This document shows positions 23,470 through 34,690 of a stretch of 64,000 bases of DNA, piece after piece. Below the pieces are notes generated by a model. That model did no database searches. It saw only the letters and a list, made by a program, of their open reading frames with translations, and was not told the origin of the DNA. The DNA is taken from assembly GCA_014529385.2 (NCBI GenBank), contig CM043953.1, forward strand, positions 83,766,342 to 83,830,341, read 5' to 3'. The position numbers and the translations under genes are program-made. Numbering within the stretch: position 1 is the first letter of the stretch; every line of letters begins with the position of its first letter. This DNA comes from Adiantum capillus-veneris. Taxonomy: Eukaryota > Streptophyta > Polypodiopsida > Polypodiales > Pteridaceae.

Positions 23470-23741
23470 AGCCACAAATATTGTATTTGAACAATTTTGC
23501 TCCGTGCTGTAAAAGCTCTAGCTCTCTAAGTAGCTTCCATGGTGTGTAACGCTCTTTTCTACTCGCGCTCACATCTTTTGATTGAAAATTTTGAGTTTTC
23601 GACTTGCCTCTTCTATCACTCGATTCATTGCGTCATTGTATTTATATGCGTCATTACGTCATTGTATTTAATGGTCTTTGCGTCATTGTCTACTCTATTC
23701 ATTCAATATTAAGTTTAAATATTCGTGTGTTTAATGCAGGT
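23470..23741. other. Intergenic region between the two CACTA genes
   Basis: AT-rich 270 bp with GCGTCATTG(T/C) repeated three to four times (about 23630-23690). It ends in TTTAATGCAG just before the ATG at 23742, which could be a splice acceptor. Confidence 0.4.
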
Positions 23742-25055
23742 ATGGATGATGAGGAGTTTCTTTCTTCTTTGTCACCGCAGTAGAGACAGTGGTACGTGGA
23801 GCGTCATCGCTCTGGCGCATCATCGCGCGTTCCTACACCATCCGCATCTCCCTCTCTTTCGGAGCATTCGACGCGCTCCGAAGCTTCGGCGTCGACGAGA
23901 CGAGCGTCACACTCGTCTAGACACCGGCGCTCTAGTGGTGGCGGTGGCGGTTGTTGTGGGGATTCCGCCACCGATGCCTCCACACCGCCTCGTGTTTGAC
24001 GAGGCTCTTTACCCTCCCCTTCTTTGCCCGCCCCCACACCAGCCACAACATCGCCGTCTACGCCAGGTTTTGCACGGCTGACTGTTCCTAGAAGCTACAC
24101 ACCTCTACCTACTCCGCCAGGAGCCAGCCCACTCGACACTCCTCGCTTCGGCGCCCAGACGCCGATGGAGACACCTGACGTCCGTACCCCCATCGACACG
24201 CCGCTAGAGACCCCTGCCGGGACACCCAGGTTCACGCGTCACCGGCCAGAGGGCTTGCCTTACTCCGTCGACATCAGCGGCGGCATCATCATGGATGATG
24301 ATGGCAAGAAGGTGATCTCGCGCATGCGTGGTCTTTGCTCTCAGCTGTTTAGACACTATATACTAAACAAATGGAGTGAAGTACCAAGTGATTTAAAAAA
24401 CAGAGTCATCAGCATACTTCATGATGAGTTTCCCGTTCCAACACGGGATCAGCGCTTCAATGAAGACCTGATGAAGATTCGAATGCGCGATTACTGCAAA
24501 CACAAGCGTTCCGAAGTGCAAAAAGCAATCAAGAATGGGTGGAATAGGCCAGATTGGCTGGCCAAAGAAGATTGGAAGAATGCGAAGAAAGCAGCGCGCG
24601 AGAATCCCGACAAGTGGAAGCAACAAAAGGATGCAGCCAGAGCGCGAGTAGAGGCAGGGAGCTCGCACCACTTGGGGAGCGGTGGATGGGCATCATTTGA
24701 GGCCGATTTTTTAAGTCTTTTCACATTGCTCTTTATGCATGTTCGATAGTTTAGGGTTTATGAGTTTTTTAGTTCTAACATAATGAAATCTTTGTATGTT
24801 TTGACAGTGGTCGATGACAGGACGTGATCCCATACCGTACGAGCGCGAGTACGCAGGCAGGAAGGGCTTAAACGCCCTGATGGACATTCTCAGTTCTCGC
24901 GGCGGCATGGTTAGTATTAGGGTTTACTCTTTTTTATTTTTTGTATTGTTTTATAAATGTCGTTATATGTTTATATTTACTGAAAACTGTCTTATTGTCT
25001 TTTTTTGCAGAATCCGACAGATACGCCGCTTGGACGCGATGAGACGTCTGATTAG
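23742..25055 (+). pseudogene. TNPA-like second CACTA protein (Ptta/En/Spm type), two stops
   Basis: A single frame runs from ATG 23742 to ~24749, interrupted by TAG at 23781-23783 (SPQ*RQWYVERH) and TGA at 23997-23999 (TPPRV*RGSLPSP). Both are compatible with C-to-T changes (CAG, CGA). The first part is Ser/Pro/Thr/Arg-rich. The conserved part begins near 24290: LCSQLFRHYILNKWSEVP, then DEFPVP, then NPDKWKQQKDAARARVEAGS, then HHLGSGG. This is the typical plant transposase Ptta/En/Spm pattern. Later exons fit 24808-24909 (WSMTGRDPIPYERE) and 25011-25055 (NPTDTPLGRDETSD, stop), joined by a GT-AG intron 24910-25010. The donor of the preceding intron is uncertain; 24741 keeps the phase. By analogy with maize TNPA it would bind the subterminal repeats. 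Confidence 0.7.
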
Positions 25056-25418
25056 ACGACGTCAGTTTAGCCGTAGCTAGATAGCATTAGTTTAGGGTTT
25101 CTCATAGATTATGTATCATGAGACGGATTTTATACGTCTTTTTGAACCATGTATATTATTACATTTGTCACCGCAATTCCTTTTGCCAATCAATTCTTTA
25201 TGCCTATGATGTTGTACAATTGTCATTATTACATTTGCCAATCAATTCAGTTTGTCTATGATGTGTACAATTGTCAATTTTGCAAACAATGCGTCTAGTG
25301 GGTGACTATTTTGGGTCTATTATTTACCTTTGCACTTTTTTAAAAAAGTGAATCAAGTACAATATGGTTGATGGGTGGCAGAGCATTCAATGCCCTGCCA
25401 CCAAAAAAATATTCTCTC
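25056..25418. other. CACTA 3' non-coding region
   Basis: No gene. It contains the repeated phrase TT(A/G)C(A/C)ATTTG(T/C)CA with CAATCAATTC and GTACAATTGTCA twice (about 25160-25280). Confidence 0.4.
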
Positions 25419-25640
25419 AGGCGTCGCTATAAGCGTCGCTATTTATGGCTCTGTAGCGTCGCTATATGCGTCGCTATACTCTTCTGTGAGAGCGTCGCTA
25501 TCTGCGTCGCTATAGGCGTCGCTATGAGCGTCGCTATATAGCGACGCCTATAGCGACGCAGATAGCGACGCTTTTAGCGACGGTTATAGCGACGCCGGGG
25601 GTTATAAAAACCCAGTGTATTTCCGTCGCTAAGAGCGTCA
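25419..25640. repeat. Right subterminal repeats with 35-bp perfect palindrome
   Basis: More than a dozen GCGTCGC or GCGACGC copies. 25491-25525 and 25538-25572 are perfect 35-bp inverted repeats with a 12-bp spacer that is itself one more GAGCGTCGCTAT unit. The motif is shared with the left end, which links the two termini as one element. Confidence 0.85.
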
Positions 25641-25662
25641 CAAGAGCACACAACCTCTTGTA

Positions 25663-27590
25663 CACCTTACAACACAAATGCACCCACACTCCTTTTTCCA
25701 CCTCTTGCTTCTTGGCCTTTGCGGCGGGTGGGATAGGTCACTAGACTTATCGCTTGAAGATTTTGAACTCTCTCTCTCTATCTCCCTCGCTATTGGCTAC
25801 CTATCCTGGGACCCTCCCATTGTTGAGAAATAGCGATATCACTATTGGGGGCGGGGGGTAGCCCTTTAGCTTCAAAAATATTCGGCCCTAGTGGACTCGG
25901 ACACGCGACGCTATAAGGATGCCGCGTCATCAGTACGATTCACCGCAGCACCAACGACTGTCGGCTGCGACCGTGCCAGCGCGCCATTTCCCCTGCCAAA
26001 ATTGCCACGCCGTCGCCCATGCAAGGCCGCGCACCACCAAGCACAGCACCCTGTAGGGGCCGCCATAGCCTCACCAACAGAGCTCTCCTCACGCCTCCAC
26101 ATAAGACAATGGACTTGAAGCCCTAGCCCATATACTCTCGCATCCAAGCCCATGTCCGTGCATACGGGATTATTCCCGCCACGTGGCAATCCCAGATCAA
26201 TCCACCTTTCCAAGTTTCCAAGACCCCCTTAAAATCTTTAAAAAACACCATTTTTGCTTCCCAGCTTGCAGTGCTTTCCAACTATCATCTGATGATCCGA
26301 CTCCCAATCAATCAAGGCCAATTGAGACCTTCTATCTCCAACTCCAAGCTGCACAACTCCCGCGTTATTCCAAATGTGTCAAAAAGTGAGAACTTTCATT
26401 TGCAATCAATCACGAACAAATGCACCCCGACTTCAAACTGCTACAACTTTCCGCTCTAGGCTTTGTTTTATGTGTAGTCAATTCCTGCTAGCTTCGTATG
26501 ATGCATATCTTGCTTTAGAACTTTTTCAAGGCTCAAAAGATGCCAAATTGGATGATTCCCTAGGTGGTGAGGTGGGCACCAACCTAGCCCCCGACAAAAC
26601 TTCAACTGGCCATAAAATGCAAACCGGGGCTCCAATCTTCAATCTGAAAAGACGGGTGTGCTCCATAAATAGAACACTACACATCTATAACCTAACACCT
26701 GCTTGGACCACCTGTCTCCCTTTGCCCTATCCAATAAGAATCTGCAACACCCCGAACATTCAACCTCCAATATCTTGGGCTCCGTAGCTCCGTTTGATGA
26801 GCCATCTAGATCTGGTCCTTTAGCACTTCAAGCTCTACATGATTCAAACCAAAGACTGAATCTTCCATATCCTTCACCTACTGCCCAAATTAGCCTCTTA
26901 TGGAGCCTTCCTTGGCCTATAAACCACATCAATCATACACCTCTGCTGCTACCTATCAGCCCATGATCTTCCTAGCTGCTCCAGCCTTTTGCCATGCTTT
27001 TACTAGCCTGCACATATCTTCCCATGCCATCTTCTATGGTTGACACACTTTGGTTGTACCACCATGTTACTATCATGACGCGGGAGTTTGACACTCTTCG
27101 GAGGTTGCTCTTTTGCTACGATGGGGTGCTTCAGCCAGTACCTATCTGAGATAGTATAACCATGGATATTCTTAACATCCCCCCTCTCCATCCTCATGCA
27201 CGATACACAGAGTCTTCTAGGGCTAGATTAAATAGTAGAAGGACACAATCATGGGTTGAGAGGAATGACACAGATGGGAAAACTGAGCCAGCCGCCAATG
27301 AGGGGCACGAGCAGGCCAGGGTGGACCTTGAGAAGGTCATTGAAGAACAAAGACAGTTATAGAAACAAGTTATGAAGAAAAATGAGCAAGGCATGGAGGC
27401 AAATCAAAGAAGAAAATGAAGAGGAGTTTCAAGTTGATCAGTGTAGCACCTTTGTATGCACAGATACTGCTTCCTGGAAGGTCAAAGGAGGCTTGCATTT
27501 TCAACCTCGATGAACAAGACTTCCTGTGCATGCGCATTTCTCCAACTTCAACGCAATGGATGTGGTCGTCAACATTGCTTTGTGGTACTT
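25663..27590. other. Unassigned region right of the CACTA element
   Basis: The first part is C/A-rich and may continue the gypsy LTR broken at 18009, but the match to the other LTR copies is weak. 25890-26460 is GC-richer, with no defensible product. Plus frame 27162-27362 (66 aa, charged, ending in a probable coiled coil LEKVIEEQRQL then a TAG) and the minor frames around it resemble a retroelement gag leader only faintly. Nothing else is seen. Confidence 0.35.
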
Positions 27591-27594
27591 CTCA

Positions 27595-27905
27595 AGCTCT
27601 TTATAAGTCACACTTGGTTCATTAAATGGCTCACTTTCACTAAGACATGGGTCAATACCAAGCGAGTCAGTGGCTTATGGAATTGGATAGTGATACCACT
27701 ACCTCAGTATTGACCCATGTCTTCGTGGCAGTCGTCAATGTTGCTATGTGTTACATCTCAAGTTTTTCTTTATAAGTCGCACTTGGTTCATTAGATGGCT
27801 CACTACCCCTAAGACATGGGTCAATACCAAGCAAATCAGTGGCTTATGGAATTCGATAGCTTCCCCAATCTCTTGGTATTCACTCGTGGGTTTGTGGCAG
27901 TGTGA
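27595..27905. repeat. ~169-bp tandem duplication with internal inverted repeat
   Basis: TTATAAGTC(A/G)CACTTGGTTCATTA(A/G)ATGG occurs near 27601 and 27770, and both copies continue with AAGACATGGGTCAATACCAAGC and CAGTGGCTTATGGAATT. Inside copy one, AAGACATGGGTCAATAC (27642-27658) pairs with GTATTGACCCATGTCTT (27707-27723), a perfect 17-bp inverted repeat. Confidence 0.8.
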
Positions 27906-29095
27906 CGGCCCGCTGAAATATCTTAAGTCTAATCTTTGCCATTGATTCATGTCAGGCACGCTATCTCGCTTCTGCCCACTGAGGTTTAGAACAAAATATA
28001 CATAATAGATCCGCTGATCTCACCTATGCTGCAAAACAAAGGAGTTTCCTTTTTGCCTATGATGGGCTGGTTTAGCATAGTCAATTTTGATCTAGCCCAT
28101 TTTCTGGTCAGTGCATACAATCAATCGTGAGTTTCTTCTTGCCTTGTAAAAACCATGTTGGATTTAGGATCTTTCTCCTCATCTTTGATGGTTTTGGTGT
28201 AGTGATCATTGGAGTCTGTTGTTATTTGACATTGAAGATAAGATTGTCTACTATGCAAAATCTAGGAAAAGCAGGTTGTTTCACAGTCGTGTAAAAACGT
28301 AAGGCACATCTCGGTACATTTGGAAGTAGTATCTCTTTGTAATGTGTTACTCACTCAAGTGGTTACGTATGTAGTGCCGCAAAAAAACTTGTATGCTATG
28401 TAGAGCATGTTTCACTAGAACATGATCTAGCGACTACCATCCGGCACGAAACATGCTCTAGAAACTACCATCCGACACGAATGGGTCACCGTGCCCATGC
28501 AGGTTAATGACTATAGCTATGATTGGAAAACTTGTTTTAATGCCTTATTGCTCTTGAGTCAAATTTTGAATGTACCAAACGTAAGTAATCGTGCTATTTC
28601 ATTGTTTGTTTGCTACAACGTTTGTATTAAAAGAAGCAACATCTTTACTTACTTTCCTATTATCACGCTTCTACAAGAACTTCAATTACATAAGTACACC
28701 CCCAACGATGTGCGTCATTTTTCTCTAATGGCCAGGGGAGAGGATAGGGGAGCAGTAGCAGGGGAAGGGAGAAATAACTTGTATACATCTTGACAGAAAC
28801 AACACAATTTGTCAAGTTTTGAGACAATGAAAAGTGTACATTTTCTAAACATTGTTTGAGCGGCACAAAATATCTCTGTATTAGTCATTTTAAAAAGTAC
28901 ATCATGGTTTGCATGGCATCAAAGCTCATTGCGTGCACAAGGTATGTGACCTAGCTTCCGGTGGAAGCAATTAAGTGAAGTGTATTTGAGAGTGACTCCT
29001 TGCACAATGTTGTTTTCTCCTTGTGTCTTGGAATCTGAGAAGAAGAAAGAGTTAGATTCTATTTCTTAATGTATTAAAGACAATCAAAATTCATC
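27906..29095. other. No gene seen
   Basis: Only a small ~27-bp duplication (ACATG(A/C)TCTAG.. ACTACCATCCG(G/A)CACGAA) at about 28420-28480 stands out. Short frames have no recognisable domain. Confidence 0.4.
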
Positions 29096-29920
29096 CATTT
29101 AGTAAGCACCTCTCTATTGTTGAGACTGAATGCATAGAGTTCCGGAAAAAGTGGAAGTTCTTCACATTAAGATCTACCGTGAGCGGTGCAAGAGTTGTGC
29201 TTGACATTGTCTCCATCACAGTAAGTAGGTTGTCTCGAAAGCAAAGCTCCATTGATAAAGGTTTGTTCTCGAGGCTAAACTATGTATCTTGGTCAAGTGT
29301 AATAAGCTGCCCACTACAACACTTTGACTTGCAAATGAACATTGTTGTGGTAGTTCTTATTTTGTCATCTAAGAAGAAATTTACAAACACTTCAAGAGGC
29401 ATAAATAGTGCGAGCCAAACTATTTTTGTGGCAATTGAATACTTGAGGGACTTTTGTATATCCTAGAACAACCTATTTCTAAAGCTTTCACTAGTTTGTG
29501 AAGCTAGCAGAGACCAATCCTTGTTGTCAAAGGATGGAAGTGACAAAGGAGCTACACGACCCCAACCAAAGGGAGTTCTTGGTTCCAAATATGACATATC
29601 ATAAAAGAATATTCCATTATATGCAAGTTCCTTGTGTTGTCTTCCTCGGTACATTTGCTCACCAATAAATGCATGGAAAGCATCAAAAATCCCAACTATA
29701 CTCTCAGATGGTTGCCAATCCATCCTATTCCGATAGTTATTTGACATGGTATCCATGCTTGATCATATGTAGTATAACTGTTAAAAATGCTAACAGAGTC
29801 AATGGTAGTGCTAGGACTTCGAGAAGTAGTCATGATCTGCACTAGAATACACAGAAAGGTTAGTGCAAATATGAAAAAGGGAAGAAGTTTTGAGAGGGAA
29901 GTAGAGCTACTCAAAGTCAT
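29096..29920 (-). pseudogene. Degraded unknown gene with N-terminal membrane segment
   Basis: On the minus strand from 29920: a start followed by a strong hydrophobic stretch (LLPFFIFALTFLCILVQI) that looks like a signal peptide or signal anchor. A frameshift near 29750 leads into a frame containing WQPSESIVGIFDAFHAFIG then TPFGWGRVAPLSLPSF, which stays readable to about 29096 apart from TAG codons at 29463-29465 and ~29277. The downstream part contains VNFFLDDKIRTTTMFIC and FRDNLLTVMETM. I do not recognise the family. The composition looks like a real protein rather than random sequence. A decayed host gene or an unrecognised retroelement piece are both possible. Confidence 0.35.
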
Positions 29921-30282
29921 ATTTGGGCGGGAACATAGATACTAGATAGAGGCTTCAATGAAAGTTCTCGAATTTGTCGGTACAAAGTTAGTACGACTTA
30001 TGGCATTTATGCCTTCAAAGCGTGAAATTGTGCAATTTGATGAACAAAAATAATATTTTCTCCTTTTTTTCTAAAAGAGATTGGCTCCAAAATGTCGATT
30101 CTCAACGTAACGTTATCCTCTTCCTCATTGGTCGAGCGCCACTCTCTCTCTAGAACTGAAAGGCCCAAAAGTGAGTCCAACTTTCTCCTAATGACTTCAT
30201 TAGCACACCAAACATAGACTTTTTCCTTGACAAAGTAAGATTCACTTCCTCCAACCTAGAATTTTTTTAATCACAACCATTT
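29921..30282. other. No gene seen
   Basis: AT-rich sequence between the unknown pseudogene and the gypsy remnant. No domain, repeat or terminus found. Confidence 0.4.
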
Positions 30283-32655
30283 ATGTTATTTTCCACAAAC
30301 CTGTGGCACCTCTTGAGATCCAAAGCTTCATATTTATTACCTTCTTCACATTCTTTCATAGAGAAATCATCGATGGATGGCACTGTGATTTTAGGAATAA
30401 AGTCATGTAACACCTTTTTTATCCCATTCATCATATGTGCAACCAAGTTGGTTGCTCCCTATGGCAAGGTACACATTCCTACCAAACCTAAAGGTGTCCT
30501 CATGGTTGTCAAATCTCTGCGTTCAATTGCAAGAAGAAATTGATCATATCATGGGTAAAGGTTCCCCATTGAGTAAATTTCCCTCTTTGCATATGCCTCT
30601 ACAAACTCATCCACAATCGCACTTGTAACTACATTTCTAATTTTTACCTTGTTCACTGGCTACATATCTTGGATGAAGTGTAGATCACCATTCTTTTGTG
30701 GAACTGTGAACCATCTTTTTGAGTATGGAGCACAAGAAGGCTCCAAAATCCCCATTTTGATCTTTTCATTCAATAGCTTTTGAAACCAAAATAGTCCGTA
30801 GATTCAAGGTACATGAGGTATTGTAAAAATTACCATAGTAGATACAATAGAAGGATCAACACATTATATATCATGTGGCTTAAATGCAAAAGCCTTACCA
30901 TGCTTTGAAAGCATTTATTTGAAGATCTTTGTCTCCTCCTGTGTTAGAAACTCCTCGCAACCAAATTCTGCAACTCTTGAAAAGACTCCTTTGTGAAGGT
31001 GTATCTTTTTATGATTCCTAAACTTGGTTGAAAAGAAGCCTTCTCAAGCTTTTCCCTATTCTTGGGTGATAAGGGTGAAGCTCTTGGTTTCACCTTCTTT
31101 GCTACACTCTTGTATTTTGTTTTAGCATGGACTTTTAGGCCAGTTTTTTTCTTGAAACATTGGTTTTCTTTAAAGGCTTCCGTGACTTGATACATTTCCA
31201 CATAGCATACTTCCACAACTTCATTATCAAGATGCCAACTAGATTCCATTATAGTATCAAGCTCACCCATATTATCTATAAAAGAAAATTGCTCACACAA
31301 ACCCAAAACAATTTTAGTAGGCTCTAACAACCCACTCTCTTTCATGCTATTTATATGTACATATTGCTTCTCACATCTCTTCAAATCTTCAAGTTTTGTA
31401 AATCATACTGATCCACTCCTTGTTACGAAGGAGCTTGTAGGAAAAGTTTCACCCATTTTTGGTTCATGATAGAACCTTTTTTGTTATGTACCATTGCAAT
31501 CACGCTTTACAATGGTACTTGGACAAAACCCATCATTTCTCTATTATCATGAAACTCTTTGCTCATCTTTGATAGAGGATAATCTCTAAGATTGTCACAA
31601 TTTCTTTCATGGTTTACACAAATTGTGAGAAATAGAACATCACGTTTACTATCTTTACTTCATTTCCTCTCATAAGCTAAATCATCATCCATTACCTTTG
31701 TTTCCATTCAAACTCCCACAATGCAGGGAGATCCAAGGATAAGATTATATGAAGATGTGTCATGTATAAATAAGTTTTTTTTCGAACCTTTACATCACCT
31801 ATTGTCACCTTTACACTTGGACATGCTGCATACAATTCACCTGATGAATTGTTTGCCACTCGGACCATCCAACCATGTTCTATGTCCATTGGCCATTTAC
31901 ATTAGTTGTCTATAATTTTTGACATTATATTTATTTCAGAACCATGGTCAATTAATGCAACAAGTCGTCCTTCAAGATCACCAATGTCTCTATAGTAACC
32001 TGCACCCAGTGGCTTTTAGAATAGTGGCTCCTAAGAATGCCTTCAGGTTCTTCTCCATCATCATTACATTTCACTTGTCTTACCTTCCAAGAAGACTGGT
32101 AGCATCCTACCATATCCTCATTAACTTATTTAGCTTGAACTTGTACTCCTTGTGCCTTCACAATATCTCCTTCAGCTTGTGGGAAAATAGCCTCTCCAAG
32201 TGTTTTCCTCTTTCTCTTGATGATGTCAATAATTTCTTCATGGAATTCATGCTTGGCTATGCCAATCATCTCCCCTAAAATAAACACAACCTTGCTATTC
32301 AAAATCCTCTCTTCTAGCACATTATTCAAGTCTATAGAAAGATCAATGTCACATTGTAATTTGTAAGATGGTCCTTTTGGCTTCCCTTTATTTGGCTCCT
32401 TCTTCTTCCCTGTTGTAGACTCCTCCATGGTCACTTTTGGTGAAGGTGACTCTTGTGTTGGTGACACTCACAAAGGTGTAGCATCAGTCCTTCCTCCACT
32501 TTTTGTAGCTCTTTTTGAAGTCTCTTCATTTCCATTTTCATGCCTACACTTTTCTTCTACAATAACTTCATGGCTTTGGTAGTTTATAATGTAGGCATGC
32601 ACAGACATAGAGTCCACTGGATCACTCCACCCTATTTCTTGACGTTGGTACAACC
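30283..32655 (-). pseudogene. Gypsy pol remnant: protease and reverse transcriptase
   Basis: Minus-strand order: WSDPVDSMSVHAYIINYQS (32.6 kb); YKLQCDIDLSIDLNNVLEER then HEEIIDIIKRKR (32.4-32.2 kb); the aspartic-protease-side segment EHGWMVRVANN then LYAACPSVKVTIGDV (31.9-31.7 kb); TKYKSVAKKVKP (31.1 kb); then reverse transcriptase: GILEPSCAPYSKRWFTVP then FIQDM*PVNKVKIRNVV (30.77-30.6 kb), and RRDLTTMRTPLGLVGMCTLP then *GATN (30.54-30.43 kb). The two starred codons, TAG at 30660-30662 and 30459-30461, stand where the family has Gln. RNase H and integrase are not seen. This is the downstream part of the gag piece at 34.7-36.0 kb. Confidence 0.8.
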
Positions 32656-34690
32656 AAACTATGTCGATCTATGGAAATGCAGGAAGTCCAGGCATAGCAG
32701 TTTGTAGGCAAGTGGCAAAGACCTTGAGCAGATATTTGATGGAGCCAGGAGCCAGGTACACTGAGTTGGAGCAGTTGCTAGTCAGAACTGTAAGTGTTTT
32801 TTTGCTATCACAGATGGCAAGAGCATATACTTATATCACAAGGTTGGGAACGAGGCAAGGCGTGCTGGATGCAAGTGCCATGAAATTTATGCTATGGGAT
32901 TTGGAGTGAGATGTCTACAAGAGACACTACTTGCCAGGTTACTAAGGATCAAAGGATTTATCTCCAGAGCGAGGATGAATTCCCACCATATGGGTTGGGT
33001 GCAATCGTCAGCTAGCACCATGGTATGTAATATGATTGGATGCTTTCACTATCTTAGCAATTTCGAGGCTCTCTGGATGCATGAAGCCCACTCAAGCAGA
33101 TGATGTTCGAAGGTTTTCGACACTTGTAGCAGTCGTGCTTTTCTCTGAGTGGTGGGCGGGATTGATTGTAACCCATTTGCATCGCCGGGGGACCGACTAC
33201 GAAGGCTTTGTTGGATTGGTGATCTTGGTGTGTGCAAGGGGGCTAAGCCCGAAGTAAACCTTTTAAAGCTATTAATTAAAAAAAAAAAACGTATTGTTGG
33301 AGTTGTCGACGAGCCGTGTATGCGAAAGGGGCGCCATCTGGGAGGCCGAAGGAGGATTGCGCCACTTGGGCCATGCATGAGCAGATGGCGGCCAGCTTGC
33401 ATGATGTAGAAGGATGAGGGAACTGCAAGAGGGCAGGCCAGGTGAGAGAGGAGGTTACATGGTCGGGGGCCTAAGAGGAGGAGCCCAGGACGGTAAGTTG
33501 CAGAGGAAGAGCCGGCGGCCGCCATAGGTTGTATGGCAAGGGTCTGAGGCCTTGTGTGGAAGAGACAGGGGGAGCCAGGAGTGTTGCAGAGGAAGGCGCT
33601 GCAGGGGAGGACCTGGCGGAGCCGTGAGTGAAGGTCATCACTAAGGAAATGCTGCCGAGGGTGGCAGAGCCGTTACAGAGCCAGAAGATGGGCTGGAGAG
33701 CCGCCACAAGGGAAGACAAGGCCATGAGGGCCGCCTGTAGGGCATGCAGGGGCAAGTACAAGCCGAGGGTTAGAGGAGGTCTGTAGTGGCCATAAAAGCC
33801 ACGTTATACAGCAAGTAGGGCCGCATGCTAATGCTGTTGATGAGTACTGTATGCAGAGGAGGTGGGTTCTCAGGGAGTTCCATCATGGGCGAGAGGCCTC
33901 TAGAGGGCCGGCTATGAGCAGAAGTAGCCAAGAGCAGGTTGGTGGGCATTTAAAGGTTGATGGAACGGAGCTAGGATACATAGCAAACAAAAAAGGGCAA
34001 AAAGCTGATCTCCCGCTTGGGAGAGCGGCATGTCGAAGGGCCACCTGGCACTGCAATAATAGAGGTCGGCTCAAGAGAGCCAGGGGAAGAGCCGCACCAG
34101 TGAAGGAGACGGAAGGCCGAGGCTCAAGGCTACGGTAAAGGGGAGTGCAACCTCAAAGTTCATTTGAAGGAAAGCCAACTTGAAGATTTCTTGAGAGGGG
34201 TTCATCTGATCCTACACTAAAGGAGGGCAGTTTCTACATAATTCCATCATTAAACACTTTTGGACTAATCGGGCTGAATTGTCATAGTCGCTCTACTCTC
34301 ACTATTTGTGCAAATGTTACTATGTTTTGCTTTTTCTCTTATGACTATATGTTCCATATGTACTCGGAGTTTCTGCCTTGAGGATGGAAGTTTGCAAAAA
34401 AACTTGAGTCTATCAATAATCTTGGGATATTTGAGGGCACCGAAATGGCTTATATGTGACTACATGGTGTTATGCTTAAAGGTCGAGATAATAGAGTACG
34501 TGCTTTGTGGTCAAATGTTTGCAATTAGGGATGGTCGGGATTGGGCTTGGACAATAGCTGTTTGCAGATTGCGTATCATGGTGTGTGTGTGCTAGGGGAT
34601 AGGGGTGCTGTGAGATCACTAAGCTATATAGAGGCATCGAGTTTATGTGCTGGTGGTTTTCCCACTTCCCCCTTTCCAACGTATACAATC
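32656..34690. other. ~2-kb foreign segment splitting the gypsy element
   Basis: Gypsy gag ends near 34690 and the family's next conserved block resumes at 32653 on the same strand, so this segment interrupts the element. It contains short plus frames without known domains, a 12-base A-run near 33280 following AAGTAAACCTTTTAAAGC, and a GC-rich purine-biased part (33300-34150) with GAGCCGCC and GGCCGAAGGAGG words that recur at 38.3-39.2 kb. No terminal repeats or clear target duplication were found, so the kind of insertion is unknown. Confidence 0.5.

Larger units (their letters stand above)
18010..25662 (+). mobile_element. CACTA (En/Spm) DNA transposon, ~7.65 kb
   Basis: The left terminus is CACTACAAGAGG at 18010. 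The right side ends CCTCTTGTA at 25654-25662, the complement of the left end except that the last GTG is replaced by CAC. Both ends carry dense GCGTCGC/GCGACGC subterminal repeats. Inside are a plus-strand TNP2-type transposase gene (19741-23469), a second plus-strand TNPA-like gene (23742-25055), and an HMA-domain gene fragment (19056-19252). Gene order and end structure are those of plant CACTA elements. Three in-frame stops in the two genes mean the copy is no longer autonomous. A clear 3-bp target duplication is not visible (CAT on the left; right end altered). Confidence 0.88.

Noticed and set aside
33049-33761. Minus-strand frames of 96-158 aa
   Set aside because: Open because of the GC-rich, purine-biased composition; no domain and overlapping frames on the other strand are equally open.
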